Positions 8,585 to 15,976 of a DNA stretch of 64,000 nt are shown here, one piece after another. How positions within the stretch are numbered: the stretch's first letter is position 1; the number at the start of each line of letters is the position of its first letter. Position numbers and translations under genes: made by a program. The DNA comes from Streptomyces sp. NBC_00440. GTDB lineage: Bacteria > Actinomycetota > Actinomycetes > Streptomycetales > Streptomycetaceae. Under the pieces are notes generated by a model. That model did no database searches and was not told the origin of the DNA. It saw only the letters and a list, made by a program, of their open reading frames with translations. The DNA lies in assembly GCF_036014215.1 (NCBI RefSeq), contig NZ_CP107921.1, forward strand, positions 6,693,501 to 6,757,500. The letters are read 5' to 3'.

Positions 8585-8661
8585 GAGGAACATCCCGCAG
8601 CTCCGCGTCGCTTGACGAGCACCGCGTCGCATCCCCGGACGCGGCCCGGCAGGATGGGGCC

Positions 8662-9786
8662 ATGTCCACCGAACCCGTACCGTTCACCGCCGACGACTAC
8701 CGCGCCCGTATGGCCCGTGCCGCACAGAGCGCGGCGGACGCCGGACTCGCCGGAGTACTCGTCGCACCCGGCCCCGACCTCGTCCACCTCACCGGCTACC
8801 GGCCGACCGCCGCCACCGAGCGGATGACCATGCTGGTCATCAGGGCAGGCCAGGACCCGGTCCTCGTCGTACCGACACTGGAGGCCGCGGACGCCGAGCA
8901 CGCCGTCGGCGCCCCCGCGCTCACCCTGCTGGACTGGACGGACGGGAAGGATCCGTACGGCATCACCGCCGCGCTCCTCGACCCGGACGGCCGGTTCGCG
9001 GTCAGCGACAACGGCTGGGCGATGCATCTGCTCGGGCTCCAGCGTGCCCTGCCCGACAGCTCGTACCAGTCGCTGACGGAGGCCCTGCCGATGCTGCGCG
9101 CCGTGAAGGACGCGCCCGAGTTGGCCCGCCTCGAAGCGGCGGGCGCCGCGGCCGACGCGACGTACGAGGAGATCCTCAAGGTCCGCTTCTCCGGGCGCCG
9201 GGAGACCGACGTCGCCGCCGATCTGGCCGCGCTGCTGCGGCAGTTCGGGCACTCGCAGGTGGACTTCACGGTGGTCGGCTCCGGCCCGAACGGCGCCAAC
9301 CCGCACCACGAGGCGGGCGAACGGGTCATCGGGTCCGGCGACATGGTCGTCCTGGACTTCGGCGGGCTCAAGGAGGGCTACGGCTCCGACACCTCCCGCA
9401 CCGTCCACGTCGGCGCCCCGGGCGCCGAGGAGCAGCGGGTGCACGACATCGTCCGCGAGGCGCAGGACGCGGGCTGCCGGGCGGTGCGTCCCGGCGTCGC
9501 CTGCCAGGAGATCGACCGGGCGGCGCGCGCGGTCATCACCGAAGCCGGGTACGGCGAGCGGTTCATCCACCGCACCGGTCACGGCATCGGCGTCACCACC
9601 CATGAGCCCCCGTACATGATCGAGGGCGAGGAGCAGCCGCTGGTGCCCGGTATGTGCTTCTCCGTCGAGCCGGGTATCTATCTCCCCGGCCGCTTCGGCG
9701 TGCGGATCGAGGACATCGTCACCGTCACCGGGGACGGCGGACGACGGCTGAACACCACCCGCCGTGAGCTGGCGATCGTCGAGTAG
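8662..9786 (+). CDS. M24 family Xaa-Pro dipeptidase/aminopeptidase
   Basis: Metallopeptidase of 374 aa with the pita-bread fold, cleaving dipeptides or N-terminal residues next to proline. Metal-ligand motifs appear in order: VVLDFGG and GSDTSRTVHVG (two Asp), HRTGHGIG (His), SVEPGIY and RIEDIV (two Glu). The N-terminal creatinase-like domain covers about residues 1-150. There is no signal peptide, so it is cytoplasmic. There is no Shine-Dalgarno; CAGGAT lies six bases before the ATG, a pattern of leaderless actinomycete genes. It converges on treZ, with only 28 bases between the stop codons. Confidence 0.9.
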   Translation: MSTEPVPFTADDYRARMARAAQSAADAGLAGVLVAPGPDLVHLTGYRPTAATERMTMLVIRAGQDPVLVVPTLEAADAEHAVGAPALTLLDWTDGKDPYGITAALLDPDGRFAVSDNGWAMHLLGLQRALPDSSYQSLTEALPMLRAVKDAPELARLEAAGAAADATYEEILKVRFSGRRETDVAADLAALLRQFGHSQVDFTVVGSGPNGANPHHEAGERVIGSGDMVVLDFGGLKEGYGSDTSRTVHVGAPGAEEQRVHDIVREAQDAGCRAVRPGVACQEIDRAARAVITEAGYGERFIHRTGHGIGVTTHEPPYMIEGEEQPLVPGMCFSVEPGIYLPGRFGVRIEDIVTVTGDGGRRLNTTRRELAIVE

Positions 9787-9814
9787 TCGCCTCCGCACAC
9801 CTGTTGGAGGGCCG

Positions 9815-11560
9815 TCAGGAGTCCGTCAGTACGACACACGATTCCGGCGGCAGCAGCAACAGACCGTCGGGGCCCGGCGGCCGGACCGGCTCCCAGGAGG
9901 CCAGGATCCGGCTGCCGCGCCCGTTCAGCGGGATCCTGGCCTCCCCGTCGCCGAGGTTGACCGCGATCCGCAGATCGCCCCTGCGGAACGCCAGCCACCG
10001 CGCTTCCTCGTCGTACGCCACCTTGACCGAGGCCAGATCCGCGTCGACCAGGTCCGGGCAGGTGCGGCGCAGCGCGACCAGCTCGCGGTACCAGGCGAGC
10101 AGCCGTGAGTGGTGGCCGCCGTCCAGCTCGCCCCAGTTCAGACAGGACCGCTCCCTGGTGGCGGGTGACTGCGGGTCCGGGATCTCCCCCTCGGCCCAGC
10201 CGTGTTCGGCGAACTCCCGGCGCCGGCCGTTCCGTACGGCCTCCGCCAGGTCCGGATCGGTGTGGTCGGTGAAGAACTGCCACGGGGTGGCCGCCCCCCA
10301 CTCCTCGCCCATGAACAGCATCGGCACGGAGGGCCCGGTGAGCACCAGGGTCGCCGCGCACGCCAGCAGACCGGGCGACAGGGTCGCCGAGAGCCGGTCG
10401 CCGAGCGCCCGGTTGCCGATCTGGTCATGGGTCTGCGAGAAGCCGACGAAGCGGTGCGCGGGCGTCGACGCACGGTGCACGGGACGGCCGTGGGTCCGGC
10501 CGCGGAACGTCGAGTACGTGCCGTCGTGGAAGAAGACCCGGGTGAGCGTCTTGGCCAGGGCGGCCAGCGGCGCGCGGGCGAAATCCGCGTAGTACCCCTG
10601 GGACTCGCCGGTCAGCGCGGTGTGCAGGGCGTGGTGGAAGTCGTCGTTCCACTGGGCGTGCAGGCCAAGGCCGCCCGCCTCGCGCGGGGTCGTCGTCCGG
10701 GGATCGCAGAGATCCGACTCGGCGATCAGGAAGAGCGGGCGCCCGAGACCGGCCGAGAGCGCGTCGGTGGCGGCCGACAGCTCCTCCAGGAAGGTCAGCG
10801 CCCGCCCGTCGGCGAGCGCGTGGACGGCGTCAAGACGCAGCCCGTCGATCCGGTAGTCGCGCAGCCAGGCCAGCGCGCTGCCCAGCAGATACGCCCGGAC
10901 CTCGTCGGAGCCGGGCGCGTCCAGGTTCACCGCCGAGCCCCACGGCGTGTGGTGGGTGTCGGTGAAGTACGGGCCGTAGGAGGGCAGATGGTTGCCGGAC
11001 GGGCCGAGGTGGTTGTGGACCACGTCCAGCACGACCCCGAGTCCGCGCTCGTGAGCCGCGTCGACGAAGCGCTTCAGCCCCTCGGGGCCGCCGTACGGTT
11101 CGTGCACCGCCCACAGCGAGACCCCCTCGTACCCCCAGCCGTGCCGGCCGGGGAAGGGACAGACCGGCATCAGCTCCACATGGGTGACGCCCAGCGCGGC
11201 CAGATGGTCCAGCCGCCCGGCCGCCGCGTCGAAGGTGCCCTCGGGGGTGTACGTGCCGATGTGCAGCTCGTACAGCACGGCGCCCGGCAGCGCCAGGCCC
11301 GGCCACTCCTGGCGCCACTGGTATGCGTCGTGCCTGACGACGGCGCTCAGGCCGTCGGGGCCCGCCGGCTGGCGGCGCGAGCGCGGGTCGGGCAGCACGG
11401 GGCCCCCGTCGAGCCGGAAGCCGTAGTGGTCGCCGTCCTCCGCATCCGCGGTGACGGCCCACCAGCCGTCCCGCAGCGGATCACGCTCCATGGCAGACCG
11501 GCGCCCGGCCAGCTCCAGCGTGACGTCGCTCTTCTCCGGTGCCCACACCTCGAACAGCAC
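9815..11560 (-). CDS. treZ: Malto-oligosyltrehalose trehalohydrolase
   Basis: GH13 enzyme (581 aa) that releases trehalose from maltooligosyl-trehalose, the second step of the TreY/TreZ route. An N-terminal beta-sandwich covers about residues 1-85, then VLYELHIGTYTPEGTF, DVVHNHLGPSGN, DGLRLDAVHAL with nucleophile Asp244, the acid in IAESDL, and GFSQTHDQIGN. It starts with GTG at 11560 behind GAGGGG (five-base spacing). It lies on the same strand as treY and glgX but is separated from them by four unrelated genes, so the trehalose genes are not one operon here. A 19-bp tandem repeat lies just upstream. Confidence 0.95.
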   Translation of the reverse strand: MLFEVWAPEKSDVTLELAGRRSAMERDPLRDGWWAVTADAEDGDHYGFRLDGGPVLPDPRSRRQPAGPDGLSAVVRHDAYQWRQEWPGLALPGAVLYELHIGTYTPEGTFDAAAGRLDHLAALGVTHVELMPVCPFPGRHGWGYEGVSLWAVHEPYGGPEGLKRFVDAAHERGLGVVLDVVHNHLGPSGNHLPSYGPYFTDTHHTPWGSAVNLDAPGSDEVRAYLLGSALAWLRDYRIDGLRLDAVHALADGRALTFLEELSAATDALSAGLGRPLFLIAESDLCDPRTTTPREAGGLGLHAQWNDDFHHALHTALTGESQGYYADFARAPLAALAKTLTRVFFHDGTYSTFRGRTHGRPVHRASTPAHRFVGFSQTHDQIGNRALGDRLSATLSPGLLACAATLVLTGPSVPMLFMGEEWGAATPWQFFTDHTDPDLAEAVRNGRRREFAEHGWAEGEIPDPQSPATRERSCLNWGELDGGHHSRLLAWYRELVALRRTCPDLVDADLASVKVAYDEEARWLAFRRGDLRIAVNLGDGEARIPLNGRGSRILASWEPVRPPGPDGLLLLPPESCVVLTDS

Positions 11561-11581
11561 AGCATCCCCTCGGTCGTCTCT

Positions 11582-11628
11582 TCGGGACCAGATCGTGCCG
11601 TCGGGACCAGGTCATGTCGTCGGGACCG
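11582..11628. repeat. 19-bp tandem repeat upstream of treZ
   Basis: Two 19-bp units, TCGGGACCAGATCGTGCCG at 11582 and TCGGGACCAGGTCATGTCG at 11601, and a third partial copy from 11620. It sits in the 149-bp divergent region between treZ and the beta-glucosidase gene, on the treZ side. Confidence 0.7.
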
Positions 11629-11652
11629 CCATCGGCCGGCCGGCAGGCTCTC

Positions 11653-11665
11653 ATCTTGACAAGAT
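11653..11665. promoter_or_regulatory. 13-bp palindrome upstream of the beta-glucosidase gene
   Basis: ATCTTG-A-CAAGAT is a perfect odd palindrome in the treZ/beta-glucosidase divergent region, 45 bases before the glycosidase ATG. Its symmetry suits a dimeric repressor. It contains TTGACA, but no good -10 is found at normal spacing, so it is called an operator candidate rather than a promoter. Confidence 0.35.
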
Positions 11666-11672
11666 CAGGGGC

Positions 11673-11701
11673 TGGAGCGTGCGCACTCGGGCCATTAGGG
11701 T
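11673..11701 (+). promoter_or_regulatory. Candidate leaderless promoter of the beta-glucosidase gene
   Basis: TGGAGC (11673-11678) and TAGGGT (11696-11701) are 17 bases apart, and the -10 hexamer ends eight bases before the ATG at 11710. No Shine-Dalgarno precedes the ATG. Transcription would start at or next to the start codon. Confidence 0.4.
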
Positions 11702-11709
11702 CGCGAGCC

Positions 11710-13089
11710 ATGACGATTCCGCCACTGCCAGCCTTCCCGCCCGGTTTCCTGTGGGGCGCATCCGCCTCCGCCTTCCAGACGGAGGGCTCGGCAGGCACCG
11801 ACGGCAAGGGCCCGTCCGGCTGGGACGCCTTCGCAGCGCTCCCCGGCCGTATCAAGGACGGCGCCGACGGCTCACGCGGCACCGGCTTCTACGACCGCTA
11901 CCGCGAGGACGTGGCGCTCCTCGCCGGGCTCGGCGCCGGGGCCTTCCGCTTCTCGGTGAGCTGGCCGCGCGTCGTCCCGGACGGCTCCGGCCCCCTCAAC
12001 CCGGCTGGCCTGGACTTCTACGACCGGCTCGTCGACGAGCTGTGCGGCCGGGGCATCACCCCCGCGCCGACGCTCTACCACTGGGACACCCCGCTCGCGC
12101 TCGAACAGAGCGGCGGCTGGCTGAACCGCGACACCGCGTACCGCTTCGCCGACTACGCGGGCGCCGTCGCCGAACGCCTCGCCGACCGGGTCCCGATGTG
12201 GATCACCATCAACGAACCCGCCGAGGTGACGCTCCTCGGCTACGCGCTGGGCGAGCACGCCCCCGGCAAGAAGCTGCTCTTCGACGCGCTGCCCGCCGCT
12301 CACCACCAGCTGCTCGCGCACGGCCTCGCCGTGGGGGCGCTGCGTGCGGCAGGGGCATCGAACATCGGGATCGCCGTCTCGCACACCCCGGTCTGGACGG
12401 CGGGCGAGAGCGAGGAGGACCGGTTCGGGGCCGGGCTCTACGACACGGTCTCCAACTGGCTGTTCGCCGACCCGCTCCTCACCGGCGCCTACCCCGACGA
12501 GAACTTCGCGGCGCTGATGCCGGGACCGGTCGCCGACGACCTGGAGATCATCTCGGCCCCGCTCGACTGGTACGGGGTCAACTACTACAACCCCACCCTC
12601 GTCGGCGCGCCCGCCCCGCAGGCCCTCGACACCTTCGCCGGGTTCGGGATACCGGCCGAACTGCCCTTCGGGATCAGGGAGATAGAGGGGTACGACCGCA
12701 CCGACTTCGGCTGGCCGGTGGTCCCCGACGGGCTGCGCGACATGCTGATCCAGCTGGAGAGCCGCTACGGTGACCGGCTGCCGCCGCTCTACATCACCGA
12801 GAACGGCTGCAGCTACGACGGTCTGCGGGACAGCCGCAGGATCGACTTCCTCGACGGCCATCTGCGCGCCCTGCACGCGGCCATGGCCGAGGGCATCGAC
12901 GTCCGCGGCTACTTCACCTGGTCGCTCACCGACAACTTCGAGTGGATCGAGGGCAACGCCCAGCGGTTCGGCCTGGTCCATGTGGATTACGAGACGATGC
13001 GGCGCACCCCGAAGGACTCCTACCGGTGGTACCGCGAGGTGATCCGCAGTTCACAGGCCGGACACCCTGACGAAGACCCCGAGAAATGA
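11710..13089 (+). CDS. GH1 family beta-glucosidase
   Basis: Retaining beta-glycosidase of 459 aa, hydrolysing terminal beta-linked sugars from oligosaccharides. It opens with the GH1 signature FPPGFLWGASASAFQTEG. The acid/base is Glu169 in TINEP and the nucleophile is Glu364 in YITENG. WSLTDNFEWIEG and RFGLVHVDYETM near the end are typical GH1 substrate-pocket and C-terminal motifs. No signal peptide is present, so it acts on imported oligosaccharides. Its stop overlaps the start of the GH29 gene by four bases (ATGA), so the two are translationally coupled. No regulator gene is adjacent. Confidence 0.94.
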   Translation: MTIPPLPAFPPGFLWGASASAFQTEGSAGTDGKGPSGWDAFAALPGRIKDGADGSRGTGFYDRYREDVALLAGLGAGAFRFSVSWPRVVPDGSGPLNPAGLDFYDRLVDELCGRGITPAPTLYHWDTPLALEQSGGWLNRDTAYRFADYAGAVAERLADRVPMWITINEPAEVTLLGYALGEHAPGKKLLFDALPAAHHQLLAHGLAVGALRAAGASNIGIAVSHTPVWTAGESEEDRFGAGLYDTVSNWLFADPLLTGAYPDENFAALMPGPVADDLEIISAPLDWYGVNYYNPTLVGAPAPQALDTFAGFGIPAELPFGIREIEGYDRTDFGWPVVPDGLRDMLIQLESRYGDRLPPLYITENGCSYDGLRDSRRIDFLDGHLRALHAAMAEGIDVRGYFTWSLTDNFEWIEGNAQRFGLVHVDYETMRRTPKDSYRWYREVIRSSQAGHPDEDPEK

Positions 13090-14198
13090 TCAATACTTCA
13101 ACCATGGTCGCTCCGTGGTGGCAACAGGCTCAGCTGGGGATCTTCGTGCACTGGACGCCCGCGTCCGTGCCGGGGTGGGCCCCGCCGTACGACCCCGCGG
13201 GTCGCGCACACCTCGGCTGGACGTCGTACGGCGAGTGGTACGAGAACTCCCTGCGCTTCCCCGGCAGCCCGGTCTCCGCCCACCACCGGGAGACCTACGG
13301 CAGCCGCCCGTACACGGAGTTCGGCGGGGACTTCGCGGACGCGCTGAGCGGCTGGGACCCGGCGGAGTGGGCGCGCCGCTTCCGCGCGGCCGGGGCCCGT
13401 TACGCGGTCCTCGTCACCAAGCACCACGACGGCTACTGCCTCTGGCCCTCCGAGGTGCGCAACCCCCACCGCCCCGGCTGGCACACCCCGCGCGACGTCG
13501 TCGGTGAGTTCGCCGAAGCGGTCAGGGCCGAGGGGCTGCGCTTCGGTGTCTACTACTCGGGCGGCCTCGACTGGACGTTCCAGCCGCGCCCCATCGCCAC
13601 CGCCGCTGACACCGTCGCCGCCGTCCCGCGCGGCGCGTACCCGGCGTACGCGGACGCCCAGCTGCGGGAGCTGATCAGGCGCTACCACCCGGACATCCTC
13701 TGGAACGACATCGCCTGGCCCGCGGGGCGCGCCGCGATCCGGAACCTGGTGGAGTACTACCGGTTCACCGTCCCGCACGGTGTCGTGAACGACCGGCTCT
13801 ATCCGTACACACCGCTCTGGCGGGCGCTGCGGCTGCCCGGTCTGCGGGCCGCGTACAACAGCTGGGAGCGCCGCACGGTCGTCAGCGACGAGGGCTTCGT
13901 ACCCAAGAAGCCGCCGTACTACGACTTCAGGACACCGGAGTACTCCCACTACACCGGCCCCGACCCCTTCGAGATCACCCGCGGTGTCGACCACAGTTTC
14001 GGCTACAACCGGAACTCGGGCGATGACTCCTTCATCGGCCGTGACGCGCTGGCCGCGCTGCTCGGGACGGTCCGGTCCGACGGCGGCAATCTGCTGCTCA
14101 ACGTCGGTCCGCGCGGCGAGGACGCCACCATCCCGCCCGAGCAGCAGCGCCGCCTGGACTGGCTCGGCGAGGCCGCGGGGGTCGGCTCGGCCCCGTAG
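13086..14198 (+). CDS. GH29 family alpha-L-fucosidase
   Basis: Retaining alpha-L-fucosidase (370 aa) removing terminal fucose from glycans. GH29 features include the N-terminal QLGIFVHWTPASVPGW, the TKHHDGYCLWPS segment, YYSGGLDWTF and ILWNDIAWP, where Asp208 is the predicted nucleophile. LLLNVGPRGEDATIP closes the barrel, as is usual in the family; the C-terminal beta-sandwich of larger members is absent. No signal peptide is visible, so it is intracellular. It overlaps the GH1 gene by ATGA, which suggests joint breakdown of a fucosylated oligosaccharide. Confidence 0.92.
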   Translation: MINTSTMVAPWWQQAQLGIFVHWTPASVPGWAPPYDPAGRAHLGWTSYGEWYENSLRFPGSPVSAHHRETYGSRPYTEFGGDFADALSGWDPAEWARRFRAAGARYAVLVTKHHDGYCLWPSEVRNPHRPGWHTPRDVVGEFAEAVRAEGLRFGVYYSGGLDWTFQPRPIATAADTVAAVPRGAYPAYADAQLRELIRRYHPDILWNDIAWPAGRAAIRNLVEYYRFTVPHGVVNDRLYPYTPLWRALRLPGLRAAYNSWERRTVVSDEGFVPKKPPYYDFRTPEYSHYTGPDPFEITRGVDHSFGYNRNSGDDSFIGRDALAALLGTVRSDGGNLLLNVGPRGEDATIPPEQQRRLDWLGEAAGVGSAP

Positions 14199-14279
14199 AC
14201 CCCCGTAGACCCCGGCGAGCGGCACGCTCCAACTCACCTGCTGTTCCGGGCAGATCGGGTCAGGCCGGATGCGATCGGA

Positions 14280-15242
14280 TCAGTCCCACACCATGTTGAC
14301 CGCCCGCTCGAAGTTCACATAGCCGGCCCGTTCGAAGGCCCGCGCCATCGGGACGTTGCCGACGTCCGTCGACGCGCGGATGCGGGGCACGTCCTGGCCG
14401 GCGAGGATCCGGGTCCCCTCGGCGAGGATCTCGTCGATGTACCCGTGTCCCCGGTGGCCGGGCAGCACCCCGATGTACGCGATGATCGCGTGGTAGTTGT
14501 TGCGTGCGGGGATCACGAAGCCGACCGGATCCCCGTCCGGCAGCTCCGCGATCCGCCACCAGCCGTCCGGGCTCCGGTAGCCCGCCAGCTCCTCGTCGTA
14601 CTGCGCCTCGGACACCGCACGCGGGCTCAGCCCGGACTCCAACGAGGCCCGGGTGTGCGCGTCGAGCGAGCCCTCGGCGACCTGCGTCATCAGCGGGACG
14701 AGATCCTCCCGGTCGCGCACCGCACGGAACATCAGCCGGGCTCCGGGCGCCGGAGCCGCCGCCGCTCCGGGGGTCCACTCCAGCCGCAGCCGCTCGACCA
14801 GCAGCCGCGCCCCGGTCCGCTCCACCGCCCGCATCCGCGCCTCGACCACATCGCGGGCGACCGGGTCGGTGCGCCAGTCCGGCGGGATGTAACGGCCGTA
14901 CTCGGGGCGCTCGGCCCCCGCCGGGAAGAGCCGTGCCATCGCCGTCTCCAGCAGCCGTACGCCGGTCTCGACGCGCTCCGGTGCGGGCAGGCTGTCGTCC
15001 AGATCGAAGAAGTCGAGGGTGTACGGGGCGCCGCCGGACGAGAGGGCCCACCAGGCGGCCCGCGCCAGTACGCGGTCGCCGCGCAGCGCCACCCACATCC
15101 ACTCGGGACGGCGCAGACCGCCCGCGAGGTCGTCGGCGAGTTCATGGTCGAGGACGTAGGGCAGCGTACGGAAGAGAGGGAGCTCTTCGGGCCCGGTCAA
15201 CGGGCGGATCACCAGCTCGTGGGCGTGCGGCTGCTCGGGCAA
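14280..15242 (-). CDS. GNAT family N-acetyltransferase, 320 aa, TTG start
   Basis: Acetyl-CoA-dependent acyltransferase, longer than a single GNAT domain. The C-terminal domain contains the acetyl-CoA loop (IGVLPGHRGHGYIDEIL) and the usual end (MARAFERAGYVNFERAVNM); the N-terminal half (EELPLFRTLPYVLDHEL and on) looks like a degenerate second GNAT domain. The start is TTG at 15242, supported by AGGAG six bases upstream and by the absence of an ATG or GTG that preserves the N-terminus. It sits between the fucosidase gene and the FHA gene. The substrate is unknown. Confidence 0.8.
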   Translation of the reverse strand: MPEQPHAHELVIRPLTGPEELPLFRTLPYVLDHELADDLAGGLRRPEWMWVALRGDRVLARAAWWALSSGGAPYTLDFFDLDDSLPAPERVETGVRLLETAMARLFPAGAERPEYGRYIPPDWRTDPVARDVVEARMRAVERTGARLLVERLRLEWTPGAAAAPAPGARLMFRAVRDREDLVPLMTQVAEGSLDAHTRASLESGLSPRAVSEAQYDEELAGYRSPDGWWRIAELPDGDPVGFVIPARNNYHAIIAYIGVLPGHRGHGYIDEILAEGTRILAGQDVPRIRASTDVGNVPMARAFERAGYVNFERAVNMVWD

Positions 15243-15370
15243 TTCGGCTCCTGGGACGGGGGGATGTCCGCAGACCGTAACAATCGGCGTCCGGCCTGGT
15301 CACATGGATATCGCAAACCCGGGGTCCGCCTGGACACCTGGATCGGGTCCCACCGACAATCAGTCCTGTG

Positions 15371-15937
15371 ATGTCCTCTCCAGAGCCCCCGGCGCCCGCC
15401 CACGAGCCGCACGCGGTTCCTGCCCGGCTGTCCGACGCCGAGCGTGACCGGGTGCTCAGCGTGCTCAAGGAGGGCGCGGTCCAGGGCAAGCTCTCCCACG
15501 ACACCTTCATGCGCCGGATGGAACTGGCCCTGGCGGCCCGCAGGTCGGACGAACTGGCCGCGCTCACCGCGGACCTGGAGAGCGGGACCGGCTGGTCGCA
15601 GCGGCTGCTGGGCGCGGTGGGCCAGGTGTCGGCCTTCCCCGGCCGGATGCGCAGGGCCTGGGCCGCCGAGCGGCTGCCGAAGCTGCTGCTGCCCATGGCC
15701 GGCCCGTACCCACTGCGCATCGGCCGCGACCCGGTCAACGGCCTGCGGCTGAACCACGAGACGGTGTCCCGGCTGCACGCCGAACTCGGTGCGCAGGCCG
15801 GGGTGTGGGTGCTGCGCGATCTGGGCTCGGCCAACGGGACGACGGTCAACGGACACCGGGTCACCGGCGCGGTCGTGGTCCGCGACGGCGACATGGTCGG
15901 CTTCGGACGGATCCACTTCCGGCTCGCGTCGCAGTGA
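15371..15937 (+). CDS. DUF1707 and FHA domain protein
   Basis: Soluble 188-aa protein in two parts. Residues 15-75 are a DUF1707 domain (RLSDAERDRVLSVLKEG, then LSHDTFMRRMELAL), a short actinobacterial helical domain. Residues 115-185 are a forkhead-associated domain with the phosphothreonine-binding signature GRDPVNGLRLNHETVSRLHAEL and DLGSANGTTVNG. FHA domains bind phosphothreonine peptides, so it probably reads Ser/Thr kinase output; no kinase is nearby. The start could be GTG 15368 or ATG 15371. There is no Shine-Dalgarno, but GACAAT lies just upstream, so a leaderless mRNA is likely. Confidence 0.88.
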   Translation: MSSPEPPAPAHEPHAVPARLSDAERDRVLSVLKEGAVQGKLSHDTFMRRMELALAARRSDELAALTADLESGTGWSQRLLGAVGQVSAFPGRMRRAWAAERLPKLLLPMAGPYPLRIGRDPVNGLRLNHETVSRLHAELGAQAGVWVLRDLGSANGTTVNGHRVTGAVVVRDGDMVGFGRIHFRLASQ

Positions 15938-15976
15938 CCCCGGTGGCCGCCCGACCGCCGTGCCGCGCACAGCGGT

